Below the pieces are notes generated by a model. It searched no databases. It was not told the DNA's origin and worked only from the letters and a program-made list of their open reading frames with translations. Source: Sander lucioperca (lineage: Eukaryota > Chordata > Actinopteri > Perciformes > Percidae). Taken from it: 64,000 nt of DNA. The stretch's first letter is position 1, and each line of letters opens with the position of its first letter. The stretch covers positions 7,402,321-7,466,320 of the forward strand of contig NC_050190.1 of NCBI RefSeq assembly GCF_008315115.2. The letters are read 5' to 3'. This document shows, piece by piece, positions 10,951 to 22,100 of this stretch. The translations under genes were made by a program, and so were the position numbers.

Positions 10951-13120
10951 TATGTGTTATTATGACACATTTCTTAAATGTTTATATGCTGATAGATGAT
11001 AAATAAGGAGAGTTTACGTAAAGAGTTTCCTATAAGGGTTGAAAATACATTAAAAAAAAAACACTTTAAAATGTCAACATTTCTGCTAATGTGCTATAAA
11101 CATATGTTAATTAACTGCTTATAGATGATAAATAGGAAGGGTTGTTGTTTTCATTTGTCACATCATTAAGTAATAAGTATTTGGTCACTTACAACCTGAC
11201 AATTAAGGCAGATAAAGTAAATAAAATGTCTCGGAGTCATCACTAAAGCCTTTATTACACAACATGAGCTTGTAATTTGAGTGCGTTTGTGAGCTTATCC
11301 ACATTTGACACAGTTAAGATGTATAATAATGTTGAATGAGTGGATGGCCATAGCACCCTGCGTTAACAGTCTACCCTTTCAGCGGTGGTGAAAGGAAACC
11401 TGCTTTTAGTCGTCTGTGTGTTTACCAGTGAAGCAGCGGCCGCCTGTGGCTCCGACGCCCCAGCAGATATGACATTTTAGTCTGCCTGAGTGAAAAGAAA
11501 GGTTACAGGTCGAAGAGAATGAAAAAAACAAGCTTCCAAAGCTCTTCATCATAATTGTGCTCCGGATTTATTCACTGACAATAGACCGTGTCTCCAAATG
11601 TCTGCCCATGGGTCACATCTGGGTTTTTTCATTTTATTATTCAGTGTATTTATAGAGTTCTTCCCACTCATAGGAGGAAACTACACTGAATAACAGACAT
11701 GGTTTATTTCTTTTCAGCCAATCAAGAAGTCTGTTTAATAGATAAATCTACTAAATTAACTCTTCCACATTTCTACTCACTACACTACACTTCTCACTAC
11801 ACTAATTAAAGATAGAGACACTGTGAATGATGTGCTCATAAGCTTTCAGGGAATAAATGATTATCTAAGAAATGTAAAATAGAAAAGAAAACCGCTGACT
11901 GACTTAAAAAGTGTCAACGTAAGCTGACTCACACGACAAACCTAGAGCAGTAACCTGTTATTTACAGTTTGATAAGACCAGATACATGTCTTTCTCCCAT
12001 GCAGGGAAATGAAATTGTTACATCAGCAGAGAAGTACAAACAGTGGCTGATTAGCATGTTTTTAGAAAACATACTATAAAGGTGGATGGATAGATGATAT
12101 GTATACACTGCAAACATTGCTTTATACAAAAAAGAATAACTGTAGTTCAAGTGGAAATACAATTTATAAAGATAAAGATCAGAGCCCTGATCAGCGTACA
12201 GACAAACACTGTGAACAGGATCAAACCTAAGGCTTTAGAGAAATGTTTTCAGCCAGCTTTTAAAAGAGGTCAGCCTTCTGGCAGGTGATTGCAACAACTC
12301 TGAAGGTAAAAGCAGCTTCACCAGCTTTCAATTTAATCCTTGAAAAAAACTTTTCGAAGGACCTGACAGACTCTGGCTTCTAATAACCAGGCCATTTATA
12401 GCTTTGTAGACAAGCGGCAGGAAAGTTCACTGCAAAGATCACCAGATCCCCTGTACAGCTGTTTAAATTACTTCTCAGTTCATGTCCAAAAGTACTAAAA
12501 CAGAAATATTGCTAACTACCCTGACAGATGATCTCTCTGTATGCTGGGGACATTATCAGACAAAAATCCAGATTCTCAAGAAGATAACTACACCTTTAAG
12601 ACGGATCAACCTGATTCTGAATCCATTTTTCATTCAGAATCCTTCATTTTTCTGGAGACATTGCTGTTGTTACTTCTGTTTGTTCTCTCTGCAAATTCAT
12701 GTTTCCCTTGTTCACATTTACGTCTTTATTTTTAATGTTAGGGTTAATATCTAGTTTTTATTACAAAAGCAAGAATTTGCTCTGCAGAGGTAACTAAGTA
12801 AGTCATAACTAAACTAAGTAAATTTAAAAAATAAAATCATAAAGAAGAATATGTGGAAAAGAAGCTCACATGAAGGTTTGCAATACAGCCAGCATTGTGC
12901 ATTGTACGTGCAGTGGAGTGTATGTGCCAGGGCCCCGAGTGGACCCTTAATGTTCATTTAGGTGTACAGCACGGCCATTTTAACATGGCACTTAATACTG
13001 CTACCCTGCTGATACACTCATCCCTCCACCATCCTGTAACCTCCTCCTTATGTGCTAGATTTCTGATATTGTTGATTTGATTAGGATTTAATGTCTATGC
13101 ATCTTTATTTATTTATGTTT
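10951..13120. other. Intergenic DNA, nothing recognised
   Basis: The sequence is AT-rich with no exon-like frame, RNA gene or clear repeat boundary on either strand. The open frames are short and have no protein-like composition. Confidence 0.35.
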
Positions 13121-13121
13121 T

Positions 13122-13319
13122 GTTTTTTTTAAGATCATTTTTTGGGGCATTGTAGGCCTTTATTTCCAACCAGACAGCTTAGACTTGAAAGGGGAGAAAG
13201 AGGGGAAATGACATGCAGCAAAGGGCCGCAGGTCGGAGTTGAACCCACGACCGCTGCGTCGAGGACTAAGCCTCTTTATATGGGAGCGTGCTCTACCAGG
13301 TTAGCTACCCAGGCGCCCG
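13122..13319 (-). mobile_element. tRNA-derived SINE, copy 2
   Basis: This has the same layout as the copy at 10745: T tract, AGGCCTTTATTT, GCAAAGGGCCGCAGGTCGGA and a tRNA-like head ending GGCGCCCGG on the + strand. The head reads as a tRNA 5' half on the minus strand. Confidence 0.7.
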
Positions 13320-14239
13320 GCATTCACATGTTTTACGGAAACAGAAACAGAAGAAAAACAGTGATGTCCTACTAAAAGTAGGAGAGAAAATAACAACTGA
13401 GCAAAAGTAATGGAAAAAGAAGAACAAAAAAAAAAGAAAAAATGAGAGAAAAAAATAGACAAATAGAAATACATACACAGGGTAAGCATTGGTCTAACTC
13501 ATCACCATACTACCTTTCGTGTATGATCGAATGATAAGTATACTGTTATTATCGTGCTGATTGTAAAGATGTGGGTAAGTCTTGATGAGCTCCTGGCTGC
13601 TATTCACATATGCAATATGCAGTCATCACATCGCTTTGTTGTAATAATGGCACCTATACGCATAAACAACATCGTCCTTGCATCTTTCTGAAAGGAAATT
13701 AGTTCTTCAGCAGAATGATGTGCCATAATCGGCCAATTCCTTGGTGAAAGTGCCTTTGACTGAAATATTTGCCTTTACTTTTCTCCACTGCTGTTTGTGT
13801 ACTGCTGCTTTTGTTGGGTTGAAACCCCTATAGAGATCCAACCTTTAACCTTTATTGTGTTAGTGCATGTGTGAGCTATCCGGGACCCAGATCAAATGCA
13901 CTTAACAGCAGAGAATCAGGGACCAGGTTGATACACTTTCTCATAACCCAGAGCGATCTGAGACAAGTCTCCCTGCGGATTCCTCATCCACGTCACTGAA
14001 AGATACAGCTTTATTCACCAAACATCCCCCACTATCACATAAAGGGTAGGTCCGGCTGTTCTCAGACATACATTAAGTGGTAACATCACAGTATCTAAGA
14101 AGCAATAATGAAGCCTGTTATGTAATGTTGTGTATGCAGCCACAATGCTTTGTTCACTTGGCTATTTAAACATGATGCTGGCATCAAAGCAATCAAACTG
14201 CCTTTGGGGGATAAAGTCAATAAGGTCCCATTTGTACTC

Positions 14240-14583
14240 TATAGCCACTTTCCGACCGGAGGGATTTTTGCAGTTCCTAGAACATAACGTTCCTAGAACC
14301 CTTTTTTTCTCGTGTTCCAACTGGACCAATTTGGGGATTATTAAGTTCCTCTGGCCACTGTAACTCTTTCAGCTCCTACTTCAGGGCAGGGTCTTTTCCA
14401 TTTTCCACATAGTGGTGGTTAGATGGCTATGTTATAATAACAAAAGGTCAGTTCCTACGGCCACTTGGCCAGTGTGAATGCAAATGGCAAAACCAGTTTT
14501 TTGGGGAGAGTAGTTAGTAGATCTGTTTAGAAGCGGACTGTTCCTATAACTACGTTCCTGTAATTACTTGGTCGGAAAGAGGC
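14240..14583. mobile_element. MITE with GCCxCTTTCCGACC inverted ends
   Basis: GCCACTTTCCGACC at the left end is matched, inverted, by GGTCGGAAAGAGGC at the right. The interior has repeated GTTCCTAGAAC-like words and no coding capacity. It is a short non-autonomous DNA transposon, possibly hAT-like by size and ends. Confidence 0.5.
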
Positions 14584-14944
14584 TTATATATAAGCTTTAA
14601 AGAGGAGGAAGAAGTTCTTCCTTTAGTGTGCATGCATAAATATATTAATGAAAGCTGTCTTATTCATCATTCATACAGCCAGCGAGCTTCTTAATACAGT
14701 ATGTGAGGGTTAGCCGTTTCTGCTGAACACTGAACTGATGATCTTTAACTGAGAGCTGAACTCACACAAAATGAAAAAGCAGTCGGTTTCCATTAGCAGA
14801 CAGGAAAAGAATCAATCAAGGTGTGATTTGAAGGCTGACACGACTTCACACACTGTGAGAAATCATGTTTTAATCCCACAAGCTCAGGTTTGTGTTAATG
14901 TACACATACGCTGGGTTGTATAAGAGCTAAAAAGAAATGTTCTC

Positions 14945-15625
14945 ACCCCAAGTACTCTGTACTAAAGTCCAATTTTGAGGTACTTGTACTTCACTTGAGT
15001 ATTTTCTTTTCATGCCACTTTTTACTTCTACTCCACTACATCTCAGAGGCAAATACTTCTTACTTTTAGTTACTTTACAAATTAAGACATATGCAAAATA
15101 TGAGTTTATAACGTGATGTTTTGTTATACCAACCGTGTATGTAAGTACAGCTGAAGTGATTAAGCGATTAACACATAATTAATTGCCAACTATTTCGATA
15201 ATTGTTATTAATATTTCATGTTTACAGCTTCAGTGAAGATTTGCGGCTGTTCCTTTTATTTAGTTTTTATACTATTGGTTGGACAAAACAAACATTATGA
15301 AGGTCAGATGTCACTCTGGGCTCTGGTAAGTTGTTACAGCATTTCTCACTATTTTATGATTTTTTACAAACCAAACAATCATTCGCCTAATGGAGAAAAT
15401 AATCAGCAGATTAATCCACAATAAAAATAGTCATTAGTTAAAGTTCAAAATAAGCTCCACCTCACCAACTACAACAGTAAAATCCTGCTTTTACATTAAT
15501 GCATGAGTAATAATAATCTAATGCTATAATATATAACAGTCTAACAGTCACAGGGGACATTTTTCTGCATTGAGTACTTTTACTCTAATTACTTTAATGA
15601 ATCACTTCTAAAGCCTGAGTAGAAA
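14945..15625. repeat. Dispersed AAGTAC-rich repeat, copy 2
   Basis: The left part reads GTACTCTGTACTAAAGTCC and AGGTACTTGTACTTCACTTGAGTATTT, in the same orientation as 29085-29480 and inverted relative to the copy at 10030. The interior is diverged and may hold other insertions. Confidence 0.5.
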
Positions 15626-16203
15626 TCTGTGCTGAGGTACATTATATCTTGCATGTCACTTTTTCTTATCAGTGTGCTGTAGTTTTAAAGCTAAAGGCCT
15701 CTGAAAAGAGTAAAGTCCTGCTCTTTTATTGAAATGTACATTGTGTTTTTTTCTCCCCACTCAACCGTGAAGGATTGTTGAAGCTGCCTCAGGCTCTTGC
15801 TGTGGCTTTATTTGTATCCTTCGTCTTGCAAAGGAAGGATTGCCCTACAAGATATGAAAGGATTGAAGCAGACTTGAGTCAAAATAGGATGTACCAATAG
15901 TTTAAGCATTTGTTCAGAGCTGCATGGAGAGTTACAGGGCAGGGATTTCACCATATGAAGATGGTTTAGTGCTGTTTAATGTCAGGTTTGTTCTAAACTG
16001 ACTATCATATTCTCTAATATTTTTCTGCTCACTATGTTGCTGCATGTATTAAACCCATTTAATCAGGCAAATTTAAGTCATTAAAAGATGATTCAGCTAC
16101 ACTTCATGTTTGTACGTTCAGTGACAGACACAACAAAGAACTACTATAACCCTGATAAGTAACTGTCCACTCTGATGTCTAGACTGCAGGTCAAATGTGA
16201 GCA

Positions 16204-16385
16204 GTGCTGTGGCTGTGTTGGATCAGTGGGTACAGCAGGCGCACATACACTGAGAGGCTTATGCCTCGACGCAGAGGTCAAGGGTTCAAGCCTAACCTGT
16301 GACGATTTCCTACATGTCTTTCTCACCTAGCTGTCCTATCCGATAAAGGCAGAAAAGCCCCAAAAAATTATCTTTAAAAAAAATG
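16204..16385 (+). mobile_element. tRNA-derived SINE, second subfamily
   Basis: A tRNA-like head (GATCAGTGGGTACAGCAGG) with a B-box-like GGGTTCAAGCC is followed by GTGACGATTTCCTACATGTC and an A-rich end. It is closest to the copy at 62238-62411. The pseudo-promoter is degenerate, so this is not a functional tRNA gene. Confidence 0.65.
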
Positions 16386-17096
16386 TGAGCAGTGCCTTCA
16401 TCGAATATCTTAAACGCAGGAAATGTCATGATAACAACCACATTTTCATACAAACACATTGTTGGTTTCCTACTCTATATAGTGATGCAACCTGTGTATA
16501 GTTGACATTTGCTTTTCTGAACACCCACTGTCTCTTCTGACACTCTTCTGAAAAATTCATCTGCCAGTGCTTTATATTTACAGTTCAGTTCAAAAATAAA
16601 CACAAGAAGCTCAACAGTAATGTAGAAAAATGATAAAGAAAAGAGCACCAGAGAGAGCAAGACCTCTCACACAGGACACAAACTGTTTGAACGTCCCCCT
16701 CACTTTCTGGCAGGAAGCTGAGATCCATCACAACCAAAACCTCACGCCATAAGAACAGTTTCTTTCTGACAGCAGCTGGCCTTATCAACATGGCCCAGTG
16801 ACCCCCGCTGACATGGACTCTTACTGTATGTATACGGGGGTGCGAAGGAGATCTGTCTTTATGCGTTGAATGAACGCACATCTGGGACTATTATCCCTGT
16901 ACATTGCACACATCCTCTGATAAATCCTGGACAAAACTGTACAGCTTTCTAACTCTCAAACTGTTATATTTTTTACATATTAAGTAATAGTATTGTTATG
17001 GTGTTTTAATAGTAGGCCTACCTTTTTTCATATTTTTATTGTAATTTTCTATTACTTTACTTACTTATTTTTCACTGCCTCTTACGTGTTTGTTGT

Positions 17097-17166
17097 ACCC
17101 ACCAAACACCAAGGCACATTCCTTGTATGTATAAACCTACTTGGTAATAAATCTGGCTCTGATTCT
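17097..17166 (+). mobile_element. LINE 3' tail at the left edge of duplication copy A
   Basis: Sequence of the type ACCAAGGCACATTCCTTGTATG, then ACTTGGTAATAAATCTGGCTCTGATTCTGA, is a widespread fish non-LTR tail. It recurs at 27570-27640 (edge of copy B) and, inverted, near 57625-57700. Confidence 0.5.
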
Positions 17167-17994
17167 GACAAAAAGAAATGATGGAAGAGGATGTCACAGA
17201 CTAGAACCACCCACTTGGTTTGATTGACAGGTGCAGTGCAACCACAGTAGTCCAATTTTTAAGGCAATTTGTGATGTCCTAAGGCACTTTGGGAGATGTA
17301 GTTTTACTTTAGGGAATGCATTTACAGTAATATGAATAATGCAATCAAATGTAAAAGACACAATTGCAGGATAAAGAGCATCTAAGCATAAAAAACCTTT
17401 CTATTTAAGCAGTGCACGTTCAATCCCTGTTTAACGGATCTTCGGTATAATGAACTAACATCCTGCCTGATGTCATTATCCTTCCCATAATCCTCCAGAT
17501 CACTGGATCATGTTCATGTTGTTGACTTACTTTCTGCACTAAATAACATTATTGTCACGCCAAAGACGGATCTCCTATTAAGACAGATCCTTGGAGGCAG
17601 TGTTCATTTCACTCAGGAGGGTAAAAGGGATTTTTTTTTGTAAAAGCATAGCCTACTGTGTATTACTGCACAAAGTACACTGCTACTGACTCAGTGAGTG
17701 AGTGAGTGGCGCCACCTTCTGTTTAGAAATGAGCATACCACAGGCCATGATTTCACTTGACTCAGACATATTCCTGCTCTGGTGTTATAAACTTGTTTAA
17801 AGTCATGTCACTTTTTTGTTTATAAAGCAGATCATGGGGGAAATACAGACACTTATTGTTTTGTCCCTTTACAGACTTTACTTTAGACACTTAATTACAC
17901 ACTTTTCCCTTCATGGGATCAATCAATTTAATCTTATATTGTTTTTATGGAGGTCTGCGGGGGGACCTCAGAACAAGAAGGTTGGGAAACAAGT

Positions 17995-18166
17995 TAGGAT
18001 CAATCCTATTGGCCCGCTCTTTGATTGACAGCGCTTTCATCCAATAGGGATAGAGAACAGGGAGGTCAGCTCAAACCACTGCGCATATGTGTGCGCAGGT
18101 TTTTAGTGAGATAGATATTGCTTTTGAGACGGAGTCACAAGCTGCTTCGGCAACAAAACACGAAAG
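17995..18166 (+). promoter_or_regulatory. mavs: mavs copy A promoter and noncoding exon 1
   Basis: An inverted CCAAT box (ATTGG, 18008-18012) and a direct CCAAT (18041-18045) lie upstream of a conserved block ending ACACGAAAG at 18166. A donor GTGAGC follows. The matching block in copy B ends at 29953 with the same donor. The next acceptor (TTTCACAG) directly abuts the ATG at 19192, so exon 1 is inferred to be entirely untranslated. The transcription start within the block is not determined. Confidence 0.6.
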
Positions 18167-18888
18167 GTGAGCACTAGCTTGTGTGACATTACGATAATTG
18201 AACTTTAATTCATTGTGTTATTAAATATAATTTGTGTTTCATTGAATGTTTTTGTCAATAATAGAGTGCCAACACAGGAAACAGGTGCTAAGTTAGCTAA
18301 CGTTAGGTTGTGCCGTCGATTTAAGCTAACTTTTAATGCTAATTATTGTTCTTATTTTCACGATATAGTTCAATTATTTATAGGCATGTATCAGTCTTTA
18401 TAGTCCTTGTGCAACCTTTTTGAAGCCTTGTTATAACGTTACTCCAAAACTTCCTTTATGAGTTATTTCCTCGTTCCTTATGTAATCTGAACACTTACGG
18501 TCAACTCTCGCAAGCTTGTCCTTCCTTGCAAGCTTGCTGAGACTAAAATAAGACTTCAAGAAGTAGTTGTGAGATTTTTATGGAATTTTCTGCGTGAAAT
18601 TTCACCCAGAGTCTAGGAAAGTCGGGGAAACTGGCAAGAAAGAAAAGATTTATATTTGACCCTGAAAAGCCATAGTAATGTAACCGTGGAGGTTGTTCGG
18701 TTTGGAGTGAGGCGTTTGAGACGTTCATGCTGCTGCACATTTGAAGTTAAGATATTAAACATGAGCATCAGTGACTAGTCAGCGCCTGGTTCTCCTTCTT
18801 CGTACTCTAGCTGCAACCTTGAAATGTAAGTGTTGTCCTCCCCTTGAAAAAGAAACAAAAGGATTTTCAGCTGTGCGAGAGTCACGTC

Positions 18889-18919
<31 letters not shown>

Positions 18920-18924
18920 GATGT

Positions 18925-18940
18925 GAAACTGAAAGGGAAA
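18925..18940 (+). promoter_or_regulatory. mavs: ISRE-like (GAAANN)3 element, mavs copy A
   Basis: GAAACTGAAAGGGAAA is an uninterrupted run of three GAAA cores spaced by two bases, the IRF/STAT1-STAT2-IRF9 binding pattern. It lies about 250 bp upstream of the coding exon. The aligned site in copy B (31380-31389) keeps only two cores. Interferon control is inferred from the motif only. Confidence 0.5.
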
Positions 18941-18986
18941 TGTTAATAATTTCCTTTTTCCCCAAAAGCTGCAGGATGGCTGATCG

Positions 18987-19000
18987 TCACTTTCACTTTT
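18987..19000 (-). promoter_or_regulatory. mavs: Degraded ISRE-like element, mavs copy A
   Basis: The minus strand reads AAAAGTGAAAGTGAC, a weakened form of the copy B element at 31437-31453, which has three GAAA cores. It sits about 190 bp upstream of the ATG exon. Confidence 0.4.
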
Positions 19001-19191
19001 AAAGAGAAAAAAATCCCCCAAGTGTGTCTGTGATCATTGCGGACAACAAAGAAGACTTCATGTGTTTTTCTTTTTTGGGTACTTAAAAACCTCACATGTA
19101 GTAAAAGTACTACAGTAAAAATTACACTGTACAAACCTGGCGTGAATATCAGGAGTGGAAATAATAAAAAGAATGCTTTCTCATTTCACAG

Positions 19192-22100
19192 ATGTCATTT
19201 GCCAGTGACAAGCTGTACAATGGATACTTGCGGCAGAATATGTCGACCATTCTGTATAGAGTGGTACCGACAGAAATAATGATCCATCTGCCTTGCTTGA
19301 CTTCTCATGACAGGGTAAGTTTCATTAGGGACAAGCCATCTCTATAGTAGGGGTGTGAATCTTTACTGTTCCCACAATTCAATTCAGATTATCCTGTCAA
19401 CAATTTGATTCGATATCACGATGCATCACCTCCTCAATATTATTATATATTACTACACATGGTTTTCATCAACAAATCCAAGCAGTCAGATATAACTCCC
19501 CTTTCTATTGAATGTGCTGTTAAAAAAGACACTTTGTGAATGTAGCGGAGTCTGAACACAGCAGACAACAGACAAAAGACAGAAACAAAAAAAGCAGTGA
19601 CTGGAAAATAACATCATTAGGCAATAATCGATTGTGGTCTGTCACTACATCGATGCAGAATCGTCCAGGTCCGCATTGCGATGCATTGATGCTGTGGGTA
19701 CGCGATCTGTGCTGCCTGCACGATCCGACATGCGCATGCGCAAGATGTTCGCGCATGTGCAGATGATAATCCTGTTTTACGACGATTTACGACACTGCAC
19801 GATCTGTTCCACGCTTGCGCACCGCGGGAATTTCATTCATTTCACAGCGCTCTGGTGTTCGTTTCAAAGTTAAGTAGGCCTAATACCATATAGCAATGAA
19901 TTGCAAAGAGGAGTGTGGAGGAAACTGAAGGTTCGCAGTGACAGAAAGACTCAGACTTCATTCCACATGAAACCAAAATGGTGTATGTTCATGAAACATG
20001 TAACAACTCCTTTATTATTTTGGATTGGCAACCACGTAAACACGTCGTAATGCATAGCGTAAGCTACATTTAAAAACATCACAACATCCCCACGCTACAT
20101 GTCACAAAAATAACACTGTCGTAGTACACGGACGTCGCTATGCGGTTTTGGATCAGTGACAATAAGTACTTAAATATCTTTATAAAACAGACCTGCCGTT
20201 AACTGCATAATGAATAACATAAAATGTAGCCTACAAAAATATTCTGCCAGTTGTGCCGCCGTCAAGTGTTTCAACGCATGCGTGATACAAATAGTGTACG
20301 GAAACCGTCCCGTTTTCTACTACGTATTTATGCGCATGCGCATATCGGATCGTGCAGGCAGCACAGATCGCGTACCGACAGATGCAATGATTAATTTCAA
20401 CACCCCTACTCTATAGCCTAGGTTACGCTGCCACCTTGTGGATATCCACAACCTGACCTACTGTTTGAAGAAATGCTTATATCTGCCAAAATTCGTTTTT
20501 GACATGACATCACATCCCCTAATTAACATTTTTGACAAGGACGCTCAAATTTGGTTATTGTTAGGCGGATATTGACAAGTAAATAATAATAATAATTAAC
20601 TGTATTTCTGAAGCACTTTTCTAAACAAGGTTACAAAGTGCTTTCCAAAAAAAAACCGGCAGATAAAAACCAAGAACAACACAACCAACAACAATGAAAT
20701 AAAATACAAAAAGAAACACAGGTATCATAAACTATAAGACTATGAAAAATATATATAATGCATACATCAAATATATATTTATACATACATATCCACATAC
20801 AGACACACATTCATACAAACATACATATATACATATACACACCTACACACATTCATGTACGTGTGCACAAACAGATATACATTAAATGGGCAAGGCAGGG
20901 TGGGATGGTGAAACCCAACAACATATTAAATATTCATAAACACTTTCCTATAAAGAAAATTTTGAACCATAAGTTTATTATTACTACAATACAAAAGCCA
21001 TTAACTCACTGAAAGTCATCAGTAACTAACAAACAACAAACCAATAACAAAAATCCATTCCCTATGCTTCTTTTATGGAATCTAATTTTAGGAAACCATT
21101 GAGGCAAAAAGAGAGACTCGTGGGAACATTGAAAGTATGGATTTACTTCTGAAATGTCTGAAGAGAAGAGAAAACTGGCCAGAGCAGTTCATCCAAGCAC
21201 TTGAGGCGTGTGAGCATCGAGCTTTAGCAGCTGAGATTAGAGCAGAATACAACGCTCTGAGAGTCAACAACAGTAAGTCATTTAGTCAAGTACCTAGTAC
21301 TGTGAATTACTGTGTAGAATTTAATGTCTTGTTCCCTTTTAGACTAAAATAATATTTAGCACCACCTCAAACTAGTTGTATCAAAATCTTTTTCAGGTTC
21401 TCTATGATGAAGTAGTATGTAATATATTGAAGGAATAAACTAAATATAATGAAATCCTTATGTACGTTGATACTGAAGTTTGTTGGATCACCACACAGTG
21501 CAACCACAATTTCATGTTAGTCTTGTGTTGAACAGGACCACGTCGTTAGCCACAAAAAAATGACCATTACAAGTGTTTAAGGCTAAACATTTGTACTGTG
21601 GTTCTCAAGGTCCAATATTTTCATCATCATCTAACTGATACTGTAAATTCTGGTTGAGTGTGTGTACATTGTACACAGTATATTGGACTCATACAATACA
21701 GTACATTTGTAGTAATGTATATAATTTCCCCCTTATTCCGGAAAGGACCAAATTTCCGACTAAGCTGTTTCCATGGCTAATGAAAGTGAATATTTCACTT
21801 ATATTCCTGTTTACATGCAGTTGTGCAAAACAGGATTTTGTTCAGTTTTTCACCAGTTTGACCGTGCAAACACTGCTTTCTTCTTTCATTCCTTTAACCA
21901 CCTTCTTGAAAACTATTATAATTACTGGAGGATTTCACACACATAAGATAAGTTTTTTTAGTGAGTTTGGAACTTTATTGTCCATATTGTGGAAACTTGT
22001 CTTCCGCTTCACCACACAGCATTAAAAGCAATAGAAAGAAATATGACAATATTAGAGGACTGGTGTTGACAAACCACAGGGACACAGTATCAACAAACTA

